A stretch of 64,000 nt of DNA from Nevskia soli DSM 19509 (GTDB lineage: Bacteria > Pseudomonadota > Gammaproteobacteria > Nevskiales > Nevskiaceae), in assembly GCF_000711955.1 (NCBI RefSeq), contig NZ_KL543999.1:62001-126000 (forward strand), written 5' to 3'. Both the position numbers and the translations under genes were made by a program. The notes beneath the pieces are model-generated. The model was not told where the DNA came from and made no database searches. It saw nothing but the letters and a program-made list of their open reading frames with translations. This document shows, piece by piece, positions 26,058 through 34,511 of this stretch; within the stretch, counting starts at the first letter, position 1, and each line of letters begins with the position of its first letter.

Positions 26058-26605
26058 AACCGTACCCGGCAATACGCGCACCGCTGCGCCTGACGCTGGC
26101 ACTCGTCCTGGCTGTCTGTGGCGGCAATGTCCTGGCCCAGTCGGCCCCGGCGCAAAAGTCCGTGCCCGCAACGCCCCCGGCATCGGCGCCGGCAGCACCT
26201 CCGGCCGAGCAGGCCAAGCCAGCGCCGCCCTCCAATCTGCAGATGGCTCCCGCGCCCGAGCCCATCGTCGGGGCCGGCGAGCATCCGGATACGCCGGGTA
26301 CCACCGCCAACGTCACGCTGCCCCGCGTCAACGTCCAGGGCCAGCGCAATGTCTTCAACGACAATGACAAGAAGCTGAAGGATTTGCAGGACAACCTGCC
26401 GTGCGCCGGCTGCGACGCCACGCCGCACGTCAAGAAGAAGCTGGTGAAGCGGGTGCTCGAAGCGGTGGGTGAACGCGTATTGCCGACCGAGGCGCCGGAT
26501 CACAGCGACCGCGACCCCAACGACAAGGCCGCGGAGTTCTCGCAGCAGAATGCCTGCAACGCCGGCAATGTCGGCGGCTGCGTGCCCGATAACCTCAAGC
26601 CCTGA
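26054..26605 (+). CDS. Small exported protein of unknown function
   Basis: A 183-residue protein beginning at the ATGA overlap with the pirin stop. It has a Sec signal (LRLTLALVLAVCGGNVLAQS) and a Pro/Ala-rich low-complexity stretch (about 30-65). A folded part follows with CAGCD and, near the C-terminus, NACNAGNVGGCVP, four Cys in all that could form two disulfides in the periplasm. I do not recognise a family. Overlap with the pirin gene indicates co-translation, although pirins are cytoplasmic and no functional link is evident. A hairpin ends the unit. Confidence 0.75.
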   Translation: MKPYPAIRAPLRLTLALVLAVCGGNVLAQSAPAQKSVPATPPASAPAAPPAEQAKPAPPSNLQMAPAPEPIVGAGEHPDTPGTTANVTLPRVNVQGQRNVFNDNDKKLKDLQDNLPCAGCDATPHVKKKLVKRVLEAVGERVLPTEAPDHSDRDPNDKAAEFSQQNACNAGNVGGCVPDNLKP

Positions 26606-26611
26606 GAAACG

Positions 26612-26632
26612 GCCCGCGGCTGCGCCGCGGGC
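26612..26632. terminator. Hairpin between convergent genes
   Basis: GCCCGCGGC at 26612-26620 pairs perfectly with GCCGCGGGC at 26624-26632 around TGC, placed between the stop codons of two convergent genes. It has no T-tract, so termination efficiency is uncertain. Confidence 0.5.
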
Positions 26633-26638
26633 TGCCGG

Positions 26639-28285
26639 CTAGGTTTGCGCGTACCTGGTGCGCAGCCGCTTCTTGTCGAGCTTGCCGACGCTGGTCTTCT
26701 CCAGCGCCTCCACCAGCAATACCTTGTCCGGGATGCCGTACTTGGAGATCACGCCCTTGTCGACGTAGCCGGCGATATGCCGGCGCACCGCCTCGGGGTC
26801 GATGTTGGTCTGCGCTTGCGGCACTACCAGCGCCAGCGGCCGTTCGCCCCATTTGGCGTCGTGCACGCCGATCACCGCCACTTCGCTGACTCCTGGGAAC
26901 TGCGAGATGATGTCCTCCAGGTCCAGCGAGGAAATCCATTCGCCGCCGGTCTTCACCACGTCCTTGACGCGGTCGGCGATATGCAGGAAGCCGTCCTCGG
27001 AGAAGCTGCCGATGTCGCCGGAGTGCAGGGCGCCGCCCTTCCATAGTTCCTCGGACTTCTGCGGGTCGTTCAGATAGCCCTGGGTCAGCCAGGGCGAGCG
27101 GAACACGATCTCGCCGGTGCTCTTGCCGTCGCGTGGCTGGGACTGCATCTTGTCGTCCACCGCGCGCACCTCGCAGAACACCACCGCGCGCCCGGCGCGA
27201 CCGCGCAAGGCCGCCTGCGTGTCGAGATCCTGCTTGAGGTCTTCGCTGGACAGGTGATTGACCACCTGCAAGGGCCCGGTTTCGGACATGCCGTAGCCGG
27301 AATAGACGTCGATGCCGCGCTCCAGCGCCGCCTTCGCCAGCCCCTTGGACATGGCCGAACCGCCGATCACCATTTTCAGCTTCGACAGGTCCACGTCCTT
27401 GCCGGCCGGGTGGTTGATCAGCATGTGCAGCAGGGTCGGCACGCAGTGCGAATGGGTCACGCCCTCTTCGCGGATCAGCTTGAGCAGCAGTTCCGGCACG
27501 TAGCGCCCCGGGTAGATCTGTTTGATGCCGAGCAAGGTCGCGGCGAAGGGCATGCCCCAGCCGTGCACATGGAACATCGGCGTGATCGGCATGTACACGT
27601 CCTCACGGTGGATGCGGCCCTGTACCGGCGCGGTGCCGAACCAGGCCAGGATGCCCATGGCGTGCAGCACGATCTGGCGGTGGCTGAAGTACACGCCCTT
27701 GGGCAGTCCGGTGGTGCCGGTGGTGTAGAAGGTGGTGGCGCGGGTGTTCTCGTCGAAGTCCGGGAAGTCGTAAGCCGGATCGGACTTCGCCAGCAGCGCC
27801 TCGTACTCGCCGGCGAAACTGAGCGGCGATTGCGGCGGCGTGCCGGTATCGTCGATCAGGATGAAGGTCTTGACCGATTCCAGCTTGTCGCGGTTCGCTT
27901 CCAGGCAGGGCAGGAATTCGGCATTGACCAGCACCACGTCGGCGCGCGCATGATTCAGGGTGTAGAGGATCTGGTCCGGCGATAACCGGATATTCACCGT
28001 CTGCAGCACGCAGCCCATCATCGGGATGGCGAAGAAGCATTCCAGGTAGCGGTGGCTGTCCCAGTCCATCACCGCCACCGTCATGCCCGGCTTCACGCCC
28101 AGGCCGCTCAGGGTCGATGCCAGCTGACCGACACGCGCGCGCGTCTGCACATAGGTCTGCCGTCGCTCGTCGCGATACAGGATCTCCTGCTGCGGCGCAT
28201 TGGCCAGCGGTGTGATCCATAGCTGCTTGATCAGCAACGGAAAGTCGTAGGCGGATGGCGTACGGAAAATCGGGTTGAAGCTCAT
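26639..28285 (-). CDS. Fatty acid-CoA ligase (AlkK-like, medium/long chain)
   Basis: A 548-residue ANL-family acyl-CoA ligase. P-loop TTFYTTGTTGLPKGV, A5 SGYGMSETGP, A7-A8 LHSGDIGSFSEDGFLHI...RVKDVVKTGGEWISS, and the terminal lysine in EKTSVGKLDKKRLR are all in place. The GGEWISSLDLE form and overall length fit the AlkK/LCFACS group acting on medium- to long-chain acids. It is the last gene of the minus-strand unit coming from 32257, following an alpha/beta hydrolase by 25 bases. Hydrolysis of an ester by the neighbour and activation of the acid by this ligase would make a simple pathway. Confidence 0.92.
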   Translation of the reverse strand: MSFNPIFRTPSAYDFPLLIKQLWITPLANAPQQEILYRDERRQTYVQTRARVGQLASTLSGLGVKPGMTVAVMDWDSHRYLECFFAIPMMGCVLQTVNIRLSPDQILYTLNHARADVVLVNAEFLPCLEANRDKLESVKTFILIDDTGTPPQSPLSFAGEYEALLAKSDPAYDFPDFDENTRATTFYTTGTTGLPKGVYFSHRQIVLHAMGILAWFGTAPVQGRIHREDVYMPITPMFHVHGWGMPFAATLLGIKQIYPGRYVPELLLKLIREEGVTHSHCVPTLLHMLINHPAGKDVDLSKLKMVIGGSAMSKGLAKAALERGIDVYSGYGMSETGPLQVVNHLSSEDLKQDLDTQAALRGRAGRAVVFCEVRAVDDKMQSQPRDGKSTGEIVFRSPWLTQGYLNDPQKSEELWKGGALHSGDIGSFSEDGFLHIADRVKDVVKTGGEWISSLDLEDIISQFPGVSEVAVIGVHDAKWGERPLALVVPQAQTNIDPEAVRRHIAGYVDKGVISKYGIPDKVLLVEALEKTSVGKLDKKRLRTRYAQT

Positions 28286-28310
28286 GCGTGCTCCGATGCG
28301 GTGCGTTGTT

Positions 28311-29099
28311 TCAATGCAGGCTGGCGAGGAATTTTTCGATCTGCGGATTGACCTGGTCGGGGTGGGTCAGGTTCGCGGCATGGCCGCCGCCCTCGATCAC
28401 CGCCAGTTGTGCCTGCGGCAGGCCTTCGGCCATGGCCTTGGCGCGATCCAGCGAGATCGCCATGTCCAGGTCGCCGTGGACCACCAGGGCCGGTACCTTG
28501 ATCTGTTCCAGCTTCGATGAAATATCGTCACGTCCGCCGAGGGTCTGGAAGCACTGCAGCAGATTGTGCGCCTTCCAGCCGCGCCACTTGTCCTTCCAGG
28601 CGGCGGCGCCGGACCAGTTCTGGCCGAGGATGATCTGCCCGATGGTGTCGGCGATCGGGTCGGGCAGGCCCTGCGCGGCCCAGATGTCCATCATCTGCTT
28701 GTAGCCGGGCATCTTGGCTGGATCCTCCGGCAGGGCCTGGGTGTCGATCAGGATCAGCGCCCGCACGATTTGTGGGTGGGTCAGGGCGCAGCGCAGGGAC
28801 AGGTAACCGCCCTGGGACATGCCGGCCAGCACGGCCTTCCCGATGCCCAGGTGCGCGAGCAGGGCGGCGAGGTCGTCGGCCGAATCGTAATAACTGAATG
28901 GCGCCAGCGCATCGCCCGCGGTGCGGCCGTGGCCGCGCTCGTCCCAGCTTATGCAGCGGTAACGATCCCGCAGCGCCGCCACCTGCGGTGCGAACATGCT
29001 TTGGTCCATCAGCAGGCCGTGGGAGAACACCACCACCGGGCCCTTGCCGCCGGTGTCCTCGAAATACAGCTTCTGGCCATTGACCTGTGCGTAGGGCAT
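28311..29099 (-). CDS. Alpha/beta hydrolase (esterase-like)
   Basis: A 262-residue alpha/beta hydrolase with the full triad: nucleophile in AGMSQGGYLS, acid in VVHGDLDMAIS, base in EGGGHAANLTHPDQV. The oxyanion turn is VVVFSHGLLMD. It has no signal peptide. Length and motifs suit a 3-oxoadipate-enol-lactonase-like or carboxylesterase group. It lies 25 bases upstream of the acyl-CoA ligase in the same unit, consistent with release of fatty acid from an ester before CoA activation. The specific substrate is unknown. Confidence 0.9.
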   Translation of the reverse strand: MPYAQVNGQKLYFEDTGGKGPVVVFSHGLLMDQSMFAPQVAALRDRYRCISWDERGHGRTAGDALAPFSYYDSADDLAALLAHLGIGKAVLAGMSQGGYLSLRCALTHPQIVRALILIDTQALPEDPAKMPGYKQMMDIWAAQGLPDPIADTIGQIILGQNWSGAAAWKDKWRGWKAHNLLQCFQTLGGRDDISSKLEQIKVPALVVHGDLDMAISLDRAKAMAEGLPQAQLAVIEGGGHAANLTHPDQVNPQIEKFLASLH

Positions 29100-29233
29100 G
29101 CGTGTTCTCCTCCAGCTGATTTTGTTATGGGAAGGCGCGATGATTGCCGCGCCTCCTGGTGAGACGAGTCTAGCGCGGATTTCGGCGCTTGCCGCACAAC
29201 TTTGGATGGGGTTTCAGATCTCTGAATGGCGCC

Positions 29234-29512
29234 TCAGATCGGCAGGCGATGCAGCCAGCCTGCCTCGATCCAGAACTCCTGCCTGACACCTGCCTCATCC
29301 TGGAAGCTGACGGCGATGGTGCCGCAGTCGTCCAGGTCCGTGACGGTCACCACCTTGCCGAGCCAGCCCTCGAAGACATCCTGTTTCTCGACCGGCAAAC
29401 CGTACAGGTACAGCCGGTCGATATGGGCGAGGGTGGCGCGGTCGCCGACACAGACCATCTGGCCCAGGGCATCGAGCAGATGGTCCGTATGGTTTCCCGC
29501 GCGCTTGGCCAC
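29234..29512 (-). CDS. 92-residue hypothetical protein
   Basis: I do not recognise this small soluble protein. It starts with a GTG 34 bases after the SDR stop and shows a structured pattern (LAHIDRLYLYGLPV, EGWLGKVVTVTDLDD, GTIAVSFQD, FWIEAGWLHRLP) that resembles a small SH3-like beta barrel rather than a random shadow. No clear ribosome-binding site is seen. An internal ATG would start the protein at MVCVGDRATL. It is probably co-transcribed with the SDR and the hydrolase. Confidence 0.55.
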   Translation of the reverse strand: MAKRAGNHTDHLLDALGQMVCVGDRATLAHIDRLYLYGLPVEKQDVFEGWLGKVVTVTDLDDCGTIAVSFQDEAGVRQEFWIEAGWLHRLPI

Positions 29513-29546
29513 GCTGCGTTCGCCGCCGCTGCGGATTGGCGGATTC

Positions 29547-30320
29547 CTACAGCCCGCCGGCGAGGAAGCCGCCGTCTACCGTCAGCGTGGTGCCGGTGAC
29601 GTAGCTCGCCGCGTCCGAGGCCAGGAACAGGACGGCCGGCGCGATCTCGGTCGGCTGCGCCATCCGCCCCAGCGGGATCTGCGGCAGCACCGTCTTCAGG
29701 ATCTGGTCGTTTTTGGTCAGGGCAGAGGCGAATTTGGTGTCGGTCAGACCCGGCAGTACCGCATTGACCCGCACCTTCCACGGCGCGCACTCCTTGGCGA
29801 AGGCCAGGGTCATGTTGATCACCGCCGCCTTGGTGATGGAATAGATGCCCTGCATGTTGCCGGGCTTGACGCCGTTGATCGAGGCGATGTTGACGATGGC
29901 GCCGCCGCCGCCCTTCTTCATCAGCTTGCTGGCCAGGGCCGACAGCTCGAAGTAGCCCTTGATGTTGACCTGCAGGGTCTTGTCGATCATGCCGGCATCG
30001 GTATCCGAGATATGCCCGAAGTACGGATTGGTGGCCGCGTTGTTGACCAGGATGTCGAGCCGGCCGAACTGCCCCGTAATCTCTTCCATCAGGTTCTTCA
30101 GCGCCGCGGATTCGCCCTGGTGGGCGGCGATGGCGGTGGCCTTGCCGCCGGCCGCCGTGATCGAAGCCGCCACCTTGTCCAGATCCTCCTGTTTGCGCGA
30201 GGAGACGATGACGTGGGCGCCCTGTTCCGCCAGCAGCCGCGCCGTGGCCTCGCCGATGCCGCGCGAAGCGCCGGTGATCAGGGCGACGCGACCGCTGAGA
30301 TCGAACAGTTTGGTGGACAT
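29547..30320 (-). CDS. SDR family NAD(P)-dependent oxidoreductase
   Basis: A 257-residue classical short-chain dehydrogenase. The cofactor loop is TGASRGIG and the structural motif NNAATNP. The catalytic Ser is in NIASINGVKPG and the YxxxK pair in YSITKAA, with the closing DGGFLAGGL. The basic residue after the second strand (SSRKQED) suggests NADP(H). It probably interconverts a hydroxy- and keto-acyl intermediate. GGAG stands eight bases before the ATG. It lies in the unit with the phosphotransferase, which elsewhere is often a neighbour of acyl-CoA dehydrogenases and SDRs. Confidence 0.93.
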   Translation of the reverse strand: MSTKLFDLSGRVALITGASRGIGEATARLLAEQGAHVIVSSRKQEDLDKVAASITAAGGKATAIAAHQGESAALKNLMEEITGQFGRLDILVNNAATNPYFGHISDTDAGMIDKTLQVNIKGYFELSALASKLMKKGGGGAIVNIASINGVKPGNMQGIYSITKAAVINMTLAFAKECAPWKVRVNAVLPGLTDTKFASALTKNDQILKTVLPQIPLGRMAQPTEIAPAVLFLASDAASYVTGTTLTVDGGFLAGGL

Positions 30321-30381
30321 GGTGGCTCCTCTATTGTTTTGATTGAGGTGGATATTCTAGCTGGGTGCGCCCGCCGCGGTT

Positions 30382-30909
30382 CTAACCGGCCTGCAGCGTG
30401 AAGGGATAGCGCAGCCGCGTTCCTTCGCGAACCGCCCACGGGGTGAGGGTATGCAGTTGCCGGAGCCCTGCGTCGACGATGTGCTGCACCGTCACCTTGC
30501 GCACGCTCAAGGCATCGGCGATGAGGGAGCGATGGCATTGGCTGGGTAGCGCCTCGGCGCACATCAGGCTCAGCCTTTTCGTTTGTGCCAGCGCGATCAA
30601 CTCGGCGAGCTGCGCCTCGAATCCCGAAGTCTGCATATAGTCGGCGTAGCCGCGAAAGCCCTCACTCTCCCACCCATCGTTGAACGAATCGATGCGTGGT
30701 TTGCGCAGGCCGCCCAGGCCTGGCATATGGCGATAGGCCAGTCCGGTGGCGGCCAGCGAGTTGCGCAGGGCATCACCGTTGAACTGAGGGTTGTAACGCG
30801 AGCGCGGCACGCTGCGCACGTCGACCACTTCCTCGACGCCGTTCTGCCGCAGCAGATCGACCAGTGTTTCCACAGTTCGCGTGGAATGGCCGATGGTGTG
30901 GATTTCCAT
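30382..30909 (-). CDS. DUF488 domain protein
   Basis: A 175-residue DUF488 protein. Family motifs are plain: the opening IHTIGHSTRTVETLVDLL, VVDVRSVPRSRYNPQFN, LGGLRK, and SLMCAEALPSQCHRSLIA, where Cys-Ala-Glu and Cys-His-Arg are the near-invariant pair. The function of the family is unknown; a nucleic-acid or nucleotide-related role has been suggested. The start is only eight bases from the end of the MITE-like element, so the gene's own ribosome-binding site is poor (CCTAGGCCCAGCC) and its original leader seems to have been replaced by the element. Confidence 0.88.
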   Translation of the reverse strand: MEIHTIGHSTRTVETLVDLLRQNGVEEVVDVRSVPRSRYNPQFNGDALRNSLAATGLAYRHMPGLGGLRKPRIDSFNDGWESEGFRGYADYMQTSGFEAQLAELIALAQTKRLSLMCAEALPSQCHRSLIADALSVRKVTVQHIVDAGLRQLHTLTPWAVREGTRLRYPFTLQAG

Positions 30910-30917
30910 GGCTGGGC

Positions 30918-31187
30918 CTAGGGAGCCTCTGATCAATTCCAAGCCCTGTCGTTGCCCCCCATTTTGTGCCAGGCAAGGCGCGAGCGACGAAGTGTGCTGA
31001 AGCACATGAGGAGCGAGCAACGCAGCCTGGTGCAAAATGGGGGGCAACCCTTCGGGCGGCTTGCCCTTTGACGCAGGGCGGCGTTGCTCGTCGCTCGTGT
31101 ACATTCAGTACACCACGCTCCTCGCGCCTTGCCCTGCGTCAAAGAGCAAACCGCGGCAGGGCTTGGAATTGATCAGAGGCTCCCTAG
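30918..31187. mobile_element. MITE-like palindromic element with perfect 31-bp terminal inverted repeats
   Basis: A 270-bp non-coding element. The terminal repeats, 30918-30948 and 31157-31187, are exact reverse complements over 31 bases, and each starts CTAGGGAGCCTCTGATCAAT. The CTAG ends are self-complementary and could be a target duplication. The interior holds two further, imperfectly paired halves (around CCCCCCATTTTGTGCCAGGC / CTGGTGCAAAATGGGGGGC, and CCCTTTGACGCAGGGC / GCCCTGCGTCAAAGAGC), so the whole can fold into a long branched hairpin. It contains no transposase gene. It sits between two co-directional genes and touches the stop codon of one and the leader of the other. Confidence 0.8.
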
Positions 31188-32257
31188 AGGGTGGATTTCT
31201 GGATCACCCCGTCGGCCACCTGCGCCAGCACCGTGACGAACATGCCGAAGGCCTGGAACCTGGGGTTCCTGGTCTGGCCCAGCTTGTAGCGGTAGTAGAT
31301 CTGCTGCGCGATCACCGCCAGCCGGAACAGGCCGAAGACATAGTAGAAGTCGTAATTGCCGATCTCGCGCCCGGTCTTTTCGCCGTAGTAGCGCACGATC
31401 TCGTCGCGCCTCAGCATGCCCGGCAGGTTGCTGGGCTGCATGCGGATCGTCTGCATCATTTCCGGATCATCCTGTTGCACCCAGTAGGCGAGGGAGTTGC
31501 CCAGGTCCAGCAGCGGGTCGCCCAGCGTCGCCATCTCCCAGTCGAGCACGCCGACGATGCTGGTGCCGTCCTCGGGCGACAGCACCACGTTGTCGAAGCG
31601 GTAGTCGTTGTGGATGATGCCGGGCCGTGCCGAGTCCGCCGGGCGCTTGGCCTTGATCCAGGCCATCAGTGCTTCGCATCTGGGTACGTCGTCGGTGATG
31701 GCCTTCTCGAAGCGCTCGCACCAGCCGCTGACCTGCCGCTCGACATAGCCCGCCGGCTTGCCCAGGTCGGACAGCCCGGCCTGCTCGTAGTCCAGCGTGT
31801 GCAGCTTGATCAGGGTGTCGATCAGGTTGAGGCACAGCTGCCGCGCCTGCTCCGGCGCATAGCTCAGGCCCTTGGGCAGGTCGCGGCGCAGGATCACGCC
31901 CTGCAACTTTTCCATGACATAGAAGGTGCTGCCGATCAGGCTTTCGTCCTCGCAATAGGCGAGAGGCCGGGGGCAGGGGAAGTGTGGGCTGAGCCGCTGC
32001 ATGAAGCGGAATTCGCGGCCCATGTCGTGTGCCGACTTGGCCTTGGTGCCGCCCGGCGGACGGCGCAGGATGGTCTCGCGGCCGCCGATCTTCAGCAGGT
32101 AGGTGAGGTTGGACGCGCCGCCCTGGAACTGCTTCAACTCGATGGGACCGTCGGCAAGGCCGGGGATCCGGCTTTTGAGGAAAGGCAGAATACGCAGCGG
32201 GTCGAAACTGTTCTCGTCGCGGACTGCGCCGGGCTGATCCAGCGGGGCGGTCGACAT
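31184..32257 (-). CDS. Phosphotransferase family protein (ACAD10/11 N-domain-like)
   Basis: A 357-residue aminoglycoside-phosphotransferase-fold kinase of the group that matches the N-terminal domain of ACAD10/ACAD11. The glycine-rich start QFQGGASNLTYLL, the catalytic IIHNDYRFDNVVLSP (Brenner-type HxDxxxxN) and the metal site VLDWEMATLGDPLLDLG are intact. ACAD10/11-type kinases phosphorylate 4-hydroxyacyl-CoAs so that they can enter beta-oxidation; this fits the lipid genes around it. The stop codon TAG lies in the CTAG end of the MITE-like element, so the original C-terminus may have been altered by a residue or more. It heads the minus-strand unit. Confidence 0.9.
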   Translation of the reverse strand: MSTAPLDQPGAVRDENSFDPLRILPFLKSRIPGLADGPIELKQFQGGASNLTYLLKIGGRETILRRPPGGTKAKSAHDMGREFRFMQRLSPHFPCPRPLAYCEDESLIGSTFYVMEKLQGVILRRDLPKGLSYAPEQARQLCLNLIDTLIKLHTLDYEQAGLSDLGKPAGYVERQVSGWCERFEKAITDDVPRCEALMAWIKAKRPADSARPGIIHNDYRFDNVVLSPEDGTSIVGVLDWEMATLGDPLLDLGNSLAYWVQQDDPEMMQTIRMQPSNLPGMLRRDEIVRYYGEKTGREIGNYDFYYVFGLFRLAVIAQQIYYRYKLGQTRNPRFQAFGMFVTVLAQVADGVIQKSTL

Positions 32258-32479
32258 GCTCAGCCTTCCTCCTCTTCAGAAGCGGGTGCGGATCGCTACT
32301 TTAAAAATAAAGCGCAATCCATTGATTATGATTTAATTAATAAAATGATAAGCAGATGTCGGTGAGGTTGCGAGCGTTCTCTTATTCCCAATTGGACTAA
32401 GAAAATAACCGGTAACCGCTTTTTCCGCAGTGCAGCAGGCCCTATCATTCGCGACTTCATGAACCTCCATGTTCAAACA

Positions 32480-32497
32480 CCGGCCATCCATGGCCGG
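32480..32497. repeat. Hairpin in front of the ferredoxin reductase gene
   Basis: CCGGCCAT at 32480-32487 and ATGGCCGG at 32490-32497 form a perfect stem around CC, 16 bases upstream of the chosen ATG. It might be an operator or an mRNA hairpin. The flanking 32280-32400 is unusually AT-rich and should hold the divergent promoters. Confidence 0.5.
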
Positions 32498-32513
32498 ACT
32501 ATTCAATACAGCC

Positions 32514-33566
32514 ATGATACATACTGACACGGTGATTATCGGTGCCGGACCTTGCGGCCTGTTCCAGGTGTTCGAACTGGGTCTGCTCGGCATCAAGGCC
32601 CACCTGATCGACACGCTGCCCGAACCCGGCGGCCAGTGCACCGAGTTGTATCCGGACAAGCCCATCTACGACATTCCGGCCCTGCCGGTGTGCGGCGCGC
32701 GCGAGCTGATCGAGCGCCTGATGGAGCAGATCAAGCCCTTCGGCCCGACCTTCCACCTCGGTCAGCAGGCCACCGAGGTGCGCAGCTTCGAGGACGGCTC
32801 CTTCTACATGAAGACCAGCAAGGGCACCGAGTTCCACACCAGGACCATCATCATCGCCGGCGGCGTCGGCGCCTTCCAGCCGGTCGAGCTGCAGGTGCCG
32901 GGCGTGGCCGAACATGTCGACCGCGACCTGTTCTACAAGGTGCGCGATCCCGAGATCCATCGCGGCAAGAACGTGGTGGTGCTTGGCGGCGGCGACTCCG
33001 CCCTGGACTGGGCCCTGGCGCTCAAGGACAAGGCCGCCAGCGTGGTGCTGATCCACCGCTCCGACAAGTTCAAGGCCGCGCCGGCTTCGGTGGCCAAGAT
33101 GCACCAGCTCTGCGAAGAGCTGGAAATGCAGTTCCTGGCCGGCAGCGTCACCGAGCTGCGCAATGCCGAGGATGGCAGCCTGCGCGAGATCCAGGTCACC
33201 GGTACCGACGGCGTGGCGCGCCGCCTGGAGCTGGACCACCTGCTGGTGTTCTTCGGCCTGCATCCCAAGCTCGGTCCCATCGCCGAGTGGGGGCTGAACC
33301 TGCACAAGAACCAGATCCACGTCGACACCGAGAAGTTCGAGACCTCCACGCCGGGCATCTACGCCGTGGGCGACATCAATTTTTACCCAGGCAAGAAGAA
33401 GCTGATCCTGTCCGGCTTCCATGAGGCCGCGCTGGCGGCGTTCGCCATCAAGGCCAGGCTCAATCCGGGGGAGAAGGTGCATTTGCAATACACCACGACC
33501 AGCCCGGTGATGCACAAGCGGCTGGGGGTGGATGATCCGTTCGCGGACGAGAAGCGGGCGGCCTGA
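32514..33566 (+). CDS. Ferredoxin-NADP(+) reductase, thioredoxin-reductase-like type 2
   Basis: A 350-residue flavoprotein, the standard length for type 2 FNR. FAD site VIIGAGPCGLFQVFELGLLG, followed by EPGGQCTELYPDKPIYDIP, diagnostic for this family; NADP site VVVLGGGDSALDWAL; closing flavin motif TPGIYAVGDINFYPGKKK. The thioredoxin-reductase CxxC is absent, as in FNR. It passes electrons between NADPH and ferredoxin or flavodoxin. The ATG at 32514 gives the family's usual N-terminus; no ribosome-binding site is visible there or at the alternatives 32469 and 32490, so translation may be leaderless or use another route. A perfect terminator follows. Confidence 0.9.
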   Translation: MIHTDTVIIGAGPCGLFQVFELGLLGIKAHLIDTLPEPGGQCTELYPDKPIYDIPALPVCGARELIERLMEQIKPFGPTFHLGQQATEVRSFEDGSFYMKTSKGTEFHTRTIIIAGGVGAFQPVELQVPGVAEHVDRDLFYKVRDPEIHRGKNVVVLGGGDSALDWALALKDKAASVVLIHRSDKFKAAPASVAKMHQLCEELEMQFLAGSVTELRNAEDGSLREIQVTGTDGVARRLELDHLLVFFGLHPKLGPIAEWGLNLHKNQIHVDTEKFETSTPGIYAVGDINFYPGKKKLILSGFHEAALAAFAIKARLNPGEKVHLQYTTTSPVMHKRLGVDDPFADEKRAA

Positions 33567-33584
33567 CCGGTACGCAGCGTCATG

Positions 33585-33612
33585 AAAAACGGCCCGCAAG
33601 CGGGCCGTTTTT
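33585..33612 (+). terminator. Rho-independent terminator
   Basis: AAAAACGGCCCG at 33585-33596 and CGGGCCGTTTTT at 33601-33612 pair perfectly around CAAG, with an A-tract and a T-tract that make it work on either strand. Confidence 0.9.
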
Positions 33613-33748
33613 CGTTGTCACACACAGGGCCGCTTCAACGACCAGCACCTCTATCCCCAGCGTGTCATTCCCGCGCACGCGAGCCCTGAGGCCCAAGCTG
33701 CGAACTCCGTTATCCGGCCCTTATCCGCAGGGCTGCGTTGGCGTTGTG

Positions 33749-34450
33749 TCAGGACAGAGACTCTTTCTGAGTGTCGCTCTCGACCGCGCCGATTGCTCGA
33801 TGCCAATCCCGAAAGAACAAATGCACACACCACAGCGCGGCAGGTGTCGGAATCACGGCGCAAAGCAGCTCGAACGCTGGCGAAAGCATCCGATGCTGGC
33901 TGGCCCATCCGACCGCCGCAAAGAACGGCGCGCCCATCATGGGGACCAGCAACATCCCCTTCGGACGGACCAGTAGCGCCAGTCCGGCCAGCCCCTGTTC
34001 CGCCAGCGCCAGCTGCACGTTCCAGCGCACCACCACGATGGTGCTCACCAGGTAGACGCTTGCCACGTAGAACCAGGGCCAGACCTCTTGCTGCCCGACG
34101 AAAGAAGTCGCCGCCAGGATCAGCACCGGCGGCAGGATCGCGAACAGGGAATCTCCCAGGGTCGGGATGTGCTTTCTCGAAACGCCGATGTGGGCATAGA
34201 CGATCCACACCGTCATGGCGGAGGTGCCGTTGGCGAACAGCTGGCTCCAGGTGCGCAGGCTGTCCATGTTCAGCGGCCACAGGTGCATGCGCGCCCGCGC
34301 TTCGGTGACGAGGTCCTGGAACACCAGGCCGATCAGCACGCTGACCAGGGTGATGAACAGATTGGGAAATTGTTCCTTCACCCGCTCCGTCAGAGTCTGC
34401 GGGGGAGGTGCTGTCCCAGGTTCCCGCTCAGGCTTTTCCGGTGTGTCCAT
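33749..34450 (-). CDS. Multi-pass membrane protein of unknown function
   Basis: A 233-residue integral membrane protein with about six transmembrane helices (for example NLFITLVSVLIGLVF, SLFAILPPVLILAATSF, FYVASVYLVSTIVVV). An N-terminal Pro-rich cytoplasmic tail precedes them. I do not recognise the family. The ATG at 34450 has GGGGAAG about 8 bases upstream; a longer start at 34486 has no such site. It is followed on the same strand by nothing before the terminator at 33612 and preceded by the histidine phosphatase gene 61 bases upstream. Confidence 0.75.
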   Translation of the reverse strand: MDTPEKPEREPGTAPPPQTLTERVKEQFPNLFITLVSVLIGLVFQDLVTEARARMHLWPLNMDSLRTWSQLFANGTSAMTVWIVYAHIGVSRKHIPTLGDSLFAILPPVLILAATSFVGQQEVWPWFYVASVYLVSTIVVVRWNVQLALAEQGLAGLALLVRPKGMLLVPMMGAPFFAAVGWASQHRMLSPAFELLCAVIPTPAALWCVHLFFRDWHRAIGAVESDTQKESLS

Positions 34451-34511
34451 CAGGCTTCCCCGTGCCGATGCCTTTTTTTGCGGCATTGATCCGGGCGACC
34501 CCGGCCTTGCC

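Noticed and set aside
31037..32365. A 442-codon plus-strand frame
   Set aside because: It runs antisense to the phosphotransferase gene and starts inside the MITE-like element.
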